The notes under the pieces are model-generated. The model was not told the DNA's origin and did not search any database. It saw only the letters and a list, made by a program, of their open reading frames with translations. From NCBI RefSeq assembly GCF_011752005.1, contig NZ_JAAIJZ010000004.1, forward strand, positions 8,335-72,334: a stretch of 64,000 bases of DNA, read 5' to 3'. Of the stretch, positions 34,306 through 42,314 are shown piece after piece. A program made the translations under genes and the position numbers. Numbering within the stretch: position 1 is the first letter of the stretch; the number at the start of each line of letters is the position of its first letter. The stretch comes from Canibacter zhoujuaniae. Lineage in GTDB: Bacteria > Actinomycetota > Actinomycetes > Actinomycetales > Microbacteriaceae.

Positions 34306-34623
34306 TTGGCTGACCAAGAAGCAACAACGGCAGCAGACGTGACGCAGCAGCTAAAGCGTTTGCGCGGCTCAATCGATAACATTGACGCGGCGCTTGTGCA
34401 CATGCTCGCCGAACGTTTTCGGTGCACACAAGAGGTTGGGCTGCTGAAGGCGCAGCACAGGCTGCCGGCGAGCGATCCGGCCCGCGAAGACTGGCAGATT
34501 GCGCGGTTAAAACAGCTTGCGATAGACGCTAATCTCGACCCGGAGTTTGCCGAAAAATGGTTTAACTTCGTGGTTGCCGAGGTGATTCAGCACCACAAGC
34601 GAATTGCCGCTGGTGCCGAATAG
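34306..34623 (+). CDS. Chorismate mutase (AroQ type)
   Basis: A 105-residue helical protein catalysing chorismate to prephenate for Phe/Tyr synthesis. The AroQ pattern is seen: LKRLRGSIDNIDAALVHMLAERFRCTQEVGLLKAQHRLPASDPARE, with Arg/Lys active-site residues, and KWFNFVVAEVIQHHK at the C terminus. The start is TTG at 34306 with AGAGGT upstream, 22 bp after purA. It is stand-alone, not fused to a dehydratase or dehydrogenase. Confidence 0.88.
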   Translation: MADQEATTAADVTQQLKRLRGSIDNIDAALVHMLAERFRCTQEVGLLKAQHRLPASDPAREDWQIARLKQLAIDANLDPEFAEKWFNFVVAEVIQHHKRIAAGAE

Positions 34624-34664
34624 CGGCTTGCGGGCTGAGGTGTGCCGCTGTGCCCGGTAGTGAG

Positions 34665-35297
34665 TTAGTCTAGATCCGCACTAAAATCAGGCAGATCGTC
34701 AAGGTTAATATCAAGCTCGTCGAGAGCGTCAAAATCATCGTCGAGCTCGTCATCATAGTCTTCTTCTGCCGCATTCTGCGATCCGCGCGCGGCCGCAGCA
34801 GCGCCGAAGCTACCCAGTTCTGCCGCAGAAACACCGCTAGCTGTGATGAGAGAATCTAAGGCAGCGAGCATAGAATCTGCATCAACATCTGCGCTCGGGT
34901 CGGCGCTGACCGGCTCATCATCGCTCTCAGCGGTTAGGGGGTCAGCTGATTCCTCGCTGTTTTCATCCTCTGCGGCCGGGTCATCTGTGTCCGCGCCATC
35001 TGTGTCAGCGCCCGTGTCATCTGCAGAGTCGCTCAAATCTATGTGGTCAAAATCAGGATCGAGGCGATCGTCGAGAATCTCCTCCTCAAGATTCCAGATA
35101 GGCTCGCCAAAATCGCTCTCATCAAGCTGCTGCAGCAGATCCGCAAGCTGCTCGTCTTCTTCAGCAACCAACTCACGGGCGTGCGCCTGCACTGTCTCGC
35201 GCGCAGATTTAGCGCCCAAATCAGCGATCGCATCTTCTAGTGCCGTGCGATAAACTTCGACAACTTCGTTGATCTCTGCCTGGCTGAAGCGGCTCAT
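34665..35297 (-). CDS. Acidic low-complexity protein, unknown function
   Basis: A 210-residue protein. The N-terminal quarter (about 1-60) is a likely helical domain, SRFSQAEINEVVEVYRTALEDAIADLGAKSARETVQ. The remainder is strongly acidic, with runs of Asp/Glu and Ser/Ala and a closing DDDFDALDELDINLDDLPDF. AGGAG overlaps a cluster of three in-frame ATGs (35309, 35300, 35297); I chose the last from spacing. No family recognised. It is transcribed alone. Confidence 0.6.
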   Translation of the reverse strand: MSRFSQAEINEVVEVYRTALEDAIADLGAKSARETVQAHARELVAEEDEQLADLLQQLDESDFGEPIWNLEEEILDDRLDPDFDHIDLSDSADDTGADTDGADTDDPAAEDENSEESADPLTAESDDEPVSADPSADVDADSMLAALDSLITASGVSAAELGSFGAAAAARGSQNAAEEDYDDELDDDFDALDELDINLDDLPDFSADLD

Positions 35298-35393
35298 CAT
35301 GCTCCTCATCTGGTGTGAGTGGGTAGAAATAGCCTATCTAAGATATGGGGCGCACGAAAAAATTTTGCCAATAGTAACTTGCAACCGTAACTA

Positions 35394-36308
35394 TCAAGCA
35401 GCGTGTGCGCGAGCGAGAGCGATTGCGTCTAACACCCGCTGTCGCAGCTGATTGCCGCGCAGCGCAAACCCACGCTGCAGCTCAGCATACTGTGCGCGAC
35501 CTGCCGGGGTCTCAATCGGCACAGCTGCGTAGCCGTATTCGCTGATGTCATAGGGCGAGGCCTGCATATCAACCAGACGAATATCACGAGCCAGCTCGAA
35601 ACAGTCGAGCAGCAGCTCGCCCGGCACGAGAGGCTCTAATTTTGCAGCCCACTTGTAGACGTCCATACCAGCGTGTAAACAGCCCGGCTGCTCAGTCTCA
35701 GGCTGGGTTTCGCGGGTCGGATTGAGTGTGTTTAATGGCGCTGCCGCGGGGGTAAAGAATCTGAAAGCATCAAAGTGCGAGCACACAATATAGCTGTCTT
35801 CTACAACCCGATCGGTCGCTAGGTGCCCTATCCGCAAGCGCAGGCCGCGGTGCCGCAGCTGTTCCGGTGTTAGTTTGTAGACCATCGCCCACTCGTGCAA
35901 GCCAAAACACCCAAAGCGCGGTGTGCGCTCAAGCGTCTGGCGCAGTAGGTTTTCAATGTAGTCGACGGTGCGCCCGCGCTTCTCCATAAACGCTGTCACA
36001 TTCACCCACGCATCACTGCTTGTTTGCGGATCAGCGCCGCTGTAGTACTTCCACCCGCTGCGAGATGCGGCGCCATTTTCCAGAGTTACCCCAGCACCCG
36101 GATGCCAGGTTTTTATTTGGGCGGGCTTAAAAGGATAGTAGGTGAAAAGAAAATCCCAGATGGGGTGTTTTTCTCCGCGTGCCTTGCGCTCAAGATGCGC
36201 CCTCGTAAACTCGGTTGCGCGCGCAATATGGGCGCGCTCGCGCTCACGCCACACCGTCTCGGCTAGACGCTCACGATCCGCCCCCGATCGTGCTGCTGTA
36301 GCAGTCAC
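35394..36308 (-). CDS. Putative 3-methyladenine DNA glycosylase-like protein
   Basis: A 304-residue protein of an actinobacterial family that databases usually label 3-methyladenine DNA glycosylase, as I recall it. Conserved blocks seen: HPIWDFLFTYYPFKP, LLRQTLERTPRFGCFGLHEWAMVYK, LPLRIGH-like LRLRIGHLATDRVVEDS, HFDAFRFFTPAA, and GCLHAGMDVYKWAAKLEP. No helix-hairpin-helix or catalytic Asp motif of AlkA is evident, so the enzymatic label is weakly founded. The start overlaps the stop of the S4-domain gene, so the two are co-transcribed. Confidence 0.65.
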   Translation of the reverse strand: MTATAARSGADRERLAETVWRERERAHIARATEFTRAHLERKARGEKHPIWDFLFTYYPFKPAQIKTWHPGAGVTLENGAASRSGWKYYSGADPQTSSDAWVNVTAFMEKRGRTVDYIENLLRQTLERTPRFGCFGLHEWAMVYKLTPEQLRHRGLRLRIGHLATDRVVEDSYIVCSHFDAFRFFTPAAAPLNTLNPTRETQPETEQPGCLHAGMDVYKWAAKLEPLVPGELLLDCFELARDIRLVDMQASPYDISEYGYAAVPIETPAGRAQYAELQRGFALRGNQLRQRVLDAIALARAHAA

Positions 36309-36673
36309 CGCACAAAACCTCTGAGCGCGTCAAGCTGGCGGCGCTCACGCTTTGACGGGCGACCTGCGCCGCGCTCGCGGACAATCTCTGCGGGCCGTTC
36401 GGGTTTTGGCGGCAGTTTCGGAGTGAGATCGGTAAAGAGCGCAGCTGCCTCTGCCGCGCTGCCACGCTTGGTAGCGAAAGCCTCAACTCGATATATGCGC
36501 TCAACGGAATATAGGGTTGATCGCACAGTGTCGCCGAGTTTTAGATTATGCGCAGGTTTAGCGGTAGCACCGTTGACCTTAATATGACCCGCTTTGCAGG
36601 CGGCGGTTGCCTGTGAACGGGTTTTCGCGAGCCTTGCAGCCCACACCCACACATCGACACGCACACCTGACAT
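36305..36673 (-). CDS. S4 domain RNA-binding protein (Hsp15/HslR-like)
   Basis: A 122-residue protein with an S4 fold at about 3-65: VRVDVWVWAARLAKTRSQATAACKAGHIKVNGATAKPAHNLKLGD. The C-terminal tail is basic (GAGRPSKRERRQLDALRGF). In E. coli the Hsp15 relative recycles stalled 50S subunits. The ATG at 36673 is preferred to an upstream in-frame ATG at 36691. Its last bases overlap the start of the next minus-strand gene. Confidence 0.85.
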   Translation of the reverse strand: MSGVRVDVWVWAARLAKTRSQATAACKAGHIKVNGATAKPAHNLKLGDTVRSTLYSVERIYRVEAFATKRGSAAEAAALFTDLTPKLPPKPERPAEIVRERGAGRPSKRERRQLDALRGFVR

Positions 36674-36777
36674 GCAATCCAGTTTATGCAATAGGGCGCC
36701 AAATATGTTGTGCCTGACGCAGTGGGGAAGTAGCGCGCGTGGGCGGGTGGTGCCTAAGCAGCTGCCACAATGGAATT

Positions 36778-37410
36778 ATGTCTGCCTACAAGACGATCGC
36801 TGAGACCGTGGATACTGAGCTGGAAATTCAACGCTCCCGATTTTTGACACGGTTAGTGCGGGTTGAGAGCGAAGAGGCGGCGCGCGAGGTGATCGCCAAG
36901 GTAAAAGCTGAGCATCCGCGTGCCCGGCACCACTGCACAGCGTTCGTGATCGGTCAAGATGCAAGACTCGCCCGCTCGAACGACGATGGTGAACCCTCGG
37001 GAACGGCGGGAGCGCCAATGCTGGAGGCGCTGCAGGCGGCGGGTTTGAGCGATGTTGTGGCTGTTGTGACCCGCTATTTTGGTGGTGTGTTATTGGGCGC
37101 TGCCGGGCTCACCCGCGCCTATCGTGCCGGAGTTGCCAGCGCCGTAGATAAGGCGCGCACTGTAATTCGGCAAGAACAGCAGCGGGTTACCGCAACAGTC
37201 ACATACGAACAGGCAGGCCCGCTCACCGCAGCAGCACGCAGACTGGGGATCGCTGTCGGAGATGCAAGCTACAGCGATGTTGTTGCACAAGACTTCTGGC
37301 TCACAACAGACACAGATGCGGATCACCGGTTTCTTGAGCTTGTTGCTGCACACACCGCCGGCACCGGGCGAGTGGAGTTTAAAGAGATGCAATTCAGGGA
37401 TCAAACTTAA
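36778..37410 (+). CDS. IMPACT family (YigZ-like) protein
   Basis: A 210-residue member of the YigZ/IMPACT family. The N-terminal Impact domain contains RSRFLTRLVRVESEEAAREVI, NDDGEPSGTAGAPMLEAL and VTRYFGGVLLGAAGLTRAYRAGV; a C-terminal DUF1949-like ferredoxin fold follows (about 135-205). The eukaryotic relative regulates GCN2; the bacterial role is unknown. The ATG at 36778 is the family start; earlier in-frame codons are not. Confidence 0.9.
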   Translation: MSAYKTIAETVDTELEIQRSRFLTRLVRVESEEAAREVIAKVKAEHPRARHHCTAFVIGQDARLARSNDDGEPSGTAGAPMLEALQAAGLSDVVAVVTRYFGGVLLGAAGLTRAYRAGVASAVDKARTVIRQEQQRVTATVTYEQAGPLTAAARRLGIAVGDASYSDVVAQDFWLTTDTDADHRFLELVAAHTAGTGRVEFKEMQFRDQT

Positions 37411-37451
37411 GCCCGATATCAATTAATACACCACTAAGTTAGGCTTACAGT

Positions 37452-38612
37452 ATGAATTTTTGGAGCGAGATTGTGGGCCAGCAAGACGCTGTTGCGGCGC
37501 TCGATCACGCTGCGAGCCCGGAGGGCGCTAACGATCTCGCGCACGCCTGGTTGATTACCGGGCCACCCGGGTCGGGCCGGTTTAATCTTGCGCTGCGTTT
37601 TGCTGCCGCACTGGTGGCACGTGACACAAGTGATGCTGCGCGCGCTCGCGAATACAGTGCGGTAGCTGCGGGCACACATCCTGATGTGCTGGTTGTGCGC
37701 ACACAAACAAATCAGCTCGGCGTTGAGCAAATACGTGAAGCGGTCACCAGCGCCTATTATGCGCCGGCGGTGAGCCCCCGCAGAGTCATTGTGATTGAAG
37801 ATGCGGATCGGATGAATACGGCTGCCGCAAACGCTGCTTTAAAGGCGCTGGAGGAGCCACCGCAAACCACAGTTTGGATCCTTTGCACACCAGCAGAGGC
37901 AGATCTTTTGCCAACAATTCGATCACGCACCAGGCTGGTGCGCCTGGTGACCCCCGATAGTGAGCAGGTCGCGCAGCTGCTGTGTGAGCGTGACGGAGTA
38001 GAGCCGTCGTTAGCGAGCCGGGCAGCGCAGCTCGCGCAGGGGCATATTGGTATGGCCAGGCGCTTGGCGATAGATGCAGAGGCAATGCAGCGGCGCGAGA
38101 AAACGGTGGAAATTGCGCTCGGTGTGCGCACTCTGCCAGAAGCGATGGCGGCCGCTGTGCAGCTGAGCGAAATTAGTCTTGCTGATGCAGAGGCGCTGGT
38201 AGCCAGGCAGCTGGATGCGGAACGTCGCGAGCTAATGCAGCAGATGGGTCTGCAGCTTGGAGATCCCGTGCCGGCAGAGATTCGTCGTGATATGAAGGCG
38301 ATCGATGACACCGAAAAGGGGCGTCTGTCGCGCGGCAAAGTTGATGCGACAGATCGGGTGCTGCTTGACCTGTTGGCGCTCGCACGCGACCTTTTAGTGT
38401 TGCAGTTGGGTGCTAAACAGCCACTAATTAATAGTGCGTATCGTGACCGGATCGCAGAATATGCGGTACAGTCGCATCTAAAGGAAACATTGCAGCTTGC
38501 TGACACGCTTGAAAAAGCGCGGCAGCGGGTGGTGCGAAATGTGCGTCCTGAATTAGTTTTAGAGGCTGTTTTCGCAGCCATTGTGGCATATCGATATAGC
38601 AATAGAAAGTAG
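37452..38612 (+). CDS. holB: DNA polymerase III subunit delta'
   Basis: A clamp-loader subunit of 386 residues. FWSEIVGQQDAVAALDHA, the P-loop LITGPPGSGRFNLALRFA at about 33-50, DADRMNTAAANAALKALEEPP and TIRSRTRLVRL with the SRC-like arginine region are typical. The four zinc-binding cysteines usually found after the P-loop are missing; the stretch reads ARDTSDAARAREYSAVAAGTHPDVLVV. tmk, often upstream in Actinomycetota, is not here. The TAP-like lipoprotein gene follows after 8 bp. Confidence 0.92.
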   Translation: MNFWSEIVGQQDAVAALDHAASPEGANDLAHAWLITGPPGSGRFNLALRFAAALVARDTSDAARAREYSAVAAGTHPDVLVVRTQTNQLGVEQIREAVTSAYYAPAVSPRRVIVIEDADRMNTAAANAALKALEEPPQTTVWILCTPAEADLLPTIRSRTRLVRLVTPDSEQVAQLLCERDGVEPSLASRAAQLAQGHIGMARRLAIDAEAMQRREKTVEIALGVRTLPEAMAAAVQLSEISLADAEALVARQLDAERRELMQQMGLQLGDPVPAEIRRDMKAIDDTEKGRLSRGKVDATDRVLLDLLALARDLLVLQLGAKQPLINSAYRDRIAEYAVQSHLKETLQLADTLEKARQRVVRNVRPELVLEAVFAAIVAYRYSNRK

Positions 38613-38620
38613 GTGTAACT

Positions 38621-40147
38621 GTGAGCAACCGAGGTTTTGGCTGGCGAAGTTTGGCAGCCGGCTCAGTGATTTTGCTGAGCCTGACGGGGTGCGTCTCAAA
38701 GGCGAGCGTTGACGGTTCTGCTGGATCTGCAGGCGGTGACATGCCGGCAGATTTCACAGAGCAGGAGGTTAAGTGGGAAGACTGTGGTGAGGGCCTAGAG
38801 TGTGCGACTGTGTTAGCGCCACTCGACTGGAACAACCCAGATATCAACGGGGAGACTGTTGAGCTTGCTCTGATGCGCAAGCCGTCAACAAACCCGAACC
38901 CGAAGGGCACACTATTTTTGAATCCGGGCGGCCCCGGCGCATCGGGTATTGAGTATCTAGAATATTCAGACGCTGCAGAGACCCTGCTTGATGAATTCAA
39001 TCTTGCTAGCTGGGATCCACGCGGTGTGGGTGATTCAAGCGCGATCGAATGCTACACAGATAAAGAGCTTGACGATGCGCTCTTTAGTGTCGACCCGAAC
39101 GACGCAGAAGCTGGCACGCAGGAGTGGCTGGATGATGTGTATGCCGAAAACCAGAAAATGGGTGCCGGCTGTGAGCGACACTCTGGCGAGCTCTACAAAT
39201 ATGTGGGCACAGACTCAACCGTGCAGGATCTCGATCTTCTAAGGGAGCTTGTCGGTGACGAGAAGCTGAACTATCTCGGTTTCTCTTACGGCACGTTTAT
39301 TGGCGCGAAATATGCGGATCGATTCCCGAATAAAGCCGGGCGACTCGTGCTAGATGGGGCGCTTGATCCAACCGCTGACACAGCTGATGTTGTAGCTGTG
39401 CAGACAAAAGGTTTCGAGCTGGCGCTGACCAACTATCTCACCGCCTGCGTTGAGGGTGACTGCTGGTTTGATGGCACTGTCGATGATGGGAAGAAGATCA
39501 TCGCAGATATGCTGGCTAAGGTAAAGGCAGAGCCACTAACCGGCAGTGATAGGCGTCAGGTGGGTGTTGATACCCTTCTGACAGCGATCGCCACACCGCT
39601 ATACAGTGAAAACAACTGGCCGCTGTTAGATGACCTTTTCTCTGAGGTGCTCGAGGGCGGCGCAGATACAGCGCTCTATCTCGCAGATTTTTACTACAGC
39701 CGCGACAACGAAGATGGCACATACTACGATAACTCGCAGCAGGCGTTCATTGCGATTAACTGCCTCGACTACACGCAGTCAAAGCCTGATCTTGCGGCGA
39801 TGCGTGCCGACGCTGAACAGCTTGCCGCTGCAGCACCACTCTTTGGCCCCTACCAGGGTTACAGTGATGCAAGCTGCTGGGGTTGGCCAGCTACCGCTGC
39901 CGATACGCGCACAGCTGTGACAGGTGCCGGAGCGCCTCCGATTATCGTGATTGGCACCACAGGGGATCCTGCTACACCGTATGAGTGGGCGGTTGCGCTT
40001 TCTGAGCAGCTTGAGAGCGGCACCCTGCTCACCTTCAAGGGTGAGGGCCACACTGCTTACGGTGGCAGCAGCAGCTGCATCAATAACGCGGTAGATTCTT
40101 ACTTTAAGACGGGCGCAGTGCCTGAATCGGGCACCGTTTGTGACTAG
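38621..40147 (+). CDS. Lipoprotein alpha/beta hydrolase (TAP-like peptidase)
   Basis: A secreted lipoprotein of 508 residues in the tripeptidyl-aminopeptidase-like alpha/beta hydrolase family. The lipobox LSLTGC places the lipidated Cys at about residue 23. FLNPGGPGASGIEYL is the oxyanion region, LGFSYGTFIGAKYA (about 221-234) the nucleophile elbow, and the TAP-like C-terminal domain carries IGTTGDPATPYEWA with the Asp and GEGHTAYGGSSSC with the His. It probably trims peptides outside the membrane. The holB-hydrolase-tRNA-Thr order is common in actinobacteria. Confidence 0.9.
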   Translation: MSNRGFGWRSLAAGSVILLSLTGCVSKASVDGSAGSAGGDMPADFTEQEVKWEDCGEGLECATVLAPLDWNNPDINGETVELALMRKPSTNPNPKGTLFLNPGGPGASGIEYLEYSDAAETLLDEFNLASWDPRGVGDSSAIECYTDKELDDALFSVDPNDAEAGTQEWLDDVYAENQKMGAGCERHSGELYKYVGTDSTVQDLDLLRELVGDEKLNYLGFSYGTFIGAKYADRFPNKAGRLVLDGALDPTADTADVVAVQTKGFELALTNYLTACVEGDCWFDGTVDDGKKIIADMLAKVKAEPLTGSDRRQVGVDTLLTAIATPLYSENNWPLLDDLFSEVLEGGADTALYLADFYYSRDNEDGTYYDNSQQAFIAINCLDYTQSKPDLAAMRADAEQLAAAAPLFGPYQGYSDASCWGWPATAADTRTAVTGAGAPPIIVIGTTGDPATPYEWAVALSEQLESGTLLTFKGEGHTAYGGSSSCINNAVDSYFKTGAVPESGTVCD

Positions 40148-40211
40148 CAGAGCGCCTGCGCTAAAGTAAATAATTGTGCCCTAGGGCACACATGCACCGC
40201 TTGCGGTGCTG

Positions 40212-40284
40212 GCCAACTTAGCTCAGTCGGTAGAGCAGCTCCCTCGTAAAGAGCAGGTCACGGGTTCAATTCCCGTAGTTGGCT
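40212..40284 (+). tRNA. tRNA-Thr (anticodon CGT)
   Basis: A 73-nt cloverleaf: acceptor GCCAACT/AGTTGGC, D-arm GCTC..GAGC, anticodon loop CTCGTAA (CGT), T-arm ACGGG/CCCGT. CCA is not encoded. The lowest pair of the anticodon stem (C31-A39) is a mismatch. The gene marks the left edge of the accessory island. Confidence 0.95.
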
Positions 40285-40320
40285 CCGATAGAACGTCACT
40301 CTGGATACAAAGATTTCCGG

Positions 40321-40362
40321 CCCGGCCGGGAAGTGTCCGGGGTGGCGTTTGCCGTTTTGGAG
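40321..40362. repeat. Imperfect direct repeat, left copy
   Basis: It begins CCCGGCC and ends TTTTGGAG, sharing the 12-mer CCGGGGTGGCGT and flanking similarity with 41473-41519. The pair brackets the SRPBCC-MarR genes. Confidence 0.55.
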
Positions 40363-40475
40363 CGTTATTTGGGGTGGGGAGACCCGTCTTCGGTTTGTCG
40401 TCTTAATGATCCGCCAATAGCCAACCAGACAATGCCCCTCAGCTCCCATCCGTCAGCGTCTTTTGCTAATATATG

Positions 40476-40485
40476 TGACATGTCA
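40476..40485. promoter_or_regulatory. Candidate MarR operator
   Basis: The perfect 10-bp palindrome TGACATGTCA, within a looser dyad (ATATG..TCTAT), overlaps the start codon of the SRPBCC gene. MarR proteins bind such dyads near their own promoters, so autoregulation is inferred. Confidence 0.4.
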
Positions 40486-40890
40486 TCTATATCTACCTTT
40501 GCTGCAGAGCACACCATCGCAGCCCCACTAACGGCCATTCACGCAACATTGTGCGACATCGAAAACACCCCCTCCTGGAACCCGGCCTTCACCTCAGCGA
40601 AAGCCACCTCCACCCCTGGGAAATTCTCCATTCAGGCTCTGGGCCTACTACGCGGAACACTCGAGCTCAACCAGCAGGCTAATACAGTTCGCATGACCAT
40701 CACACTGCCCGGCCTGCGAGAAGAAAGCTCCTGGCACCTCAGCAGCCAAGGCGCACGCACGCGGGTGCGCCACGAGATCTTCCAGCAGGGCCCACTGGTG
40801 GCGCTCATCGGCCAGCATGAGGCTAGCTTGGTCCCCGGCAAGCGATTGAGTCGACTTGCACAGGTAGTAACGACTGGAAGCCTCGCATGA
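40480..40890 (+). CDS. SRPBCC-like (polyketide cyclase/START fold) protein
   Basis: A 136-residue protein with the START-fold pattern: an N-terminal strand AEHTIAAPLTAIHATLCDIENTPSWNPAF, central strands (LRGTLELNQQANTVRMTITLP, SSWHLSSQGARTRVRHEIF) and a C-terminal helix. Members bind hydrophobic ligands or act as cyclases. The frame is open back to 40279, inside tRNA-Thr, so I take the ATG at 40480; no Shine-Dalgarno is visible and the transcript may be leaderless. Its stop overlaps the marR start (ATGA). Coupling to a MarR regulator suggests a small-molecule response module. Confidence 0.6.
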   Translation: MSSISTFAAEHTIAAPLTAIHATLCDIENTPSWNPAFTSAKATSTPGKFSIQALGLLRGTLELNQQANTVRMTITLPGLREESSWHLSSQGARTRVRHEIFQQGPLVALIGQHEASLVPGKRLSRLAQVVTTGSLA

Positions 40891-41378
40891 ACCGGGCCTC
40901 ACAGCTATCAGACCACCCCCAACAGCTGCGCTACCTCATCCTCGCACTGCAGCGCCAGGGAAACCGCCAGCTCAACGCCGCTTTTGCCCACTTAGACTTG
41001 ACTGCCGCGCAAGCCGAGGCCTTAGAAATCATCCACACATGCGGCCCGCTGAGCACCAAGGAAGTCGGCGCCTATCTGGTGTGCGAGCCAGGCAGCCCCA
41101 GCCGCCTGCTGGCAACGTTGGAAAGCAAGGGGCTCACCGTGCGTTCCACTTCCGACAGTGATAAACGCGCCACCATGCACTCACTGTCTCCCACTGGCAA
41201 GAAGGCTGCGCAGGAGGTGCTTTCCATCCAGCAAGATTTTAACCGCCAGCTTTCCCTTGACGTACACCATGTGGAATCCTCCCACCCGAACGACTTCCTG
41301 CAGCAGCTGACGGAACTCGTACAGGAGCGGGACCTGCGACAATCGCTCAGCAATCGCTTTCCAGAGCTGTTTGGTTAG
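40887..41378 (+). CDS. MarR family transcriptional regulator
   Basis: A 163-residue winged-helix regulator. Helices and wing are seen in LDLTAAQAEALEIIHTCGPLSTKEVGAYLVCEPGSPSRLLATLESKGLTVR and DSDKRATMHSLSPTGKKAAQEV (about 33-110), with flanking dimerisation helices. It overlaps the SRPBCC gene by 4 bp and probably represses the pair through the dyad at 40476, being relieved by a ligand. Confidence 0.85.
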   Translation: MNRASQLSDHPQQLRYLILALQRQGNRQLNAAFAHLDLTAAQAEALEIIHTCGPLSTKEVGAYLVCEPGSPSRLLATLESKGLTVRSTSDSDKRATMHSLSPTGKKAAQEVLSIQQDFNRQLSLDVHHVESSHPNDFLQQLTELVQERDLRQSLSNRFPELFG

Positions 41379-41472
41379 CGGCACCCCAACGTCATCGGGC
41401 ACGACCGTGAACCTGCCGCGGCAGTTATCGGCGGGCACCGCCGCTGCAGGCTTTCGGTTTGTGTTCATCCAC

Positions 41473-41519
41473 CCCGGCCTGCGGTGTATAACCGGGGTGG
41501 CGTCTTCGCTGTTCTGGAG
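41473..41519. repeat. Imperfect direct repeat, right copy
   Basis: Matches 40321-40362: CCCGGCC, then CCGGGGTGGCGT, then TTCTGGAG, with small insertions. It lies in the 285-bp gap between marR and the methyltransferase-like gene. Apart from this repeat the gap holds nothing recognisable. Confidence 0.55.
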
Positions 41520-41663
41520 CTACACGGCCTTGCCTTGCTCTTGCGGGAGTATTGAGAACCGATAATGTGAAGACAGCGTGGCTTTTCGCGGTCGCTTCGA
41601 GTGTCGAGCTGAGGCGGTCAAGGCGGCGGCGATGTGCCACACTGGAGCAGGCGAGGAGAAGAT

Positions 41664-42314
41664 GTGAACGAGCAGGTGCAGCTAGTTAAGTCGAAGCAGC
41701 GTGTGGCCGACCATGGCGAGGTTTTCACCCCGGAGTGGATGGTCAACGATATGCTCGACCTGGTTAAAGACGAGTCGGAGCGTATAGATGCGCGCGTGCT
41801 GGAGCCGGCCTGTGGTGAGGGTGCTTTCCTGCAGGAGATTCTGCGCCGGAAGCTCTCGACTGTGCAAGCCCGCTACGGTAAGAACGATTTTGAGCGCCGC
41901 CACTATGCACTCCTGGCCCTCATGAGCACCTATGGTATTGAGCTGCTCGCCGATAATGCTGAGATTTGCCGCGCTAACCTCCTGGCTATCTTCACGGATT
42001 TTATCGGTGAGGATCCTGACGGCACGTGGGCGGCGGCAGCTCGCGCAGTTCTTGCGCTCAATATTGCGCAGGCTGATGCTTTGACCATGGCGACCCCAAG
42101 CGGGGAGCCTCTAACATTTGCTGAGTGGGGTTATCTCGGAGCGGGTAAGTTTCAGCGGAGAGACTTCCAGTATCAGGATCTGACAAAGCGTGCAGCTTTT
42201 GGGGAAGACACCCTGTTCGGCGCCATGGACATCGCTGACATCTTCACCCCGGATACCTCGTTCCCTCCAATGACTGTGGCCGAGCTTGCCGCTAACGGAA
42301 TGCAGCAGACATGA
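41664..42314 (+). CDS. Small N6-adenine methyltransferase-like protein (restriction cassette gene 1)
   Basis: A 216-residue protein. HGEVFTPEWMVNDMLDLV (motif X-like, near 19-36) and ARVLEPACGEGAFLQEIL (SAM-binding motif I, near 48-65) place it in the gamma-class N6-adenine methyltransferases. YGIELLADNAEICRANLL gives motif II. No NPPY catalytic motif is present; the C-terminal half has KFQRRDFQYQDLTKR instead. It therefore looks like a SAM-binding half that may need the next protein for catalysis. The GTG at 41664 follows GAGGAG; the stop overlaps gene 2 by 4 bp. Confidence 0.7.
   Translation: MNEQVQLVKSKQRVADHGEVFTPEWMVNDMLDLVKDESERIDARVLEPACGEGAFLQEILRRKLSTVQARYGKNDFERRHYALLALMSTYGIELLADNAEICRANLLAIFTDFIGEDPDGTWAAAARAVLALNIAQADALTMATPSGEPLTFAEWGYLGAGKFQRRDFQYQDLTKRAAFGEDTLFGAMDIADIFTPDTSFPPMTVAELAANGMQQT

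Noticed and set aside
40279..40479. N-terminal extension of the SRPBCC protein
   Set aside because: The open frame begins inside tRNA-Thr and the added residues show no conserved pattern; the ATG at 40480 starts the fold.
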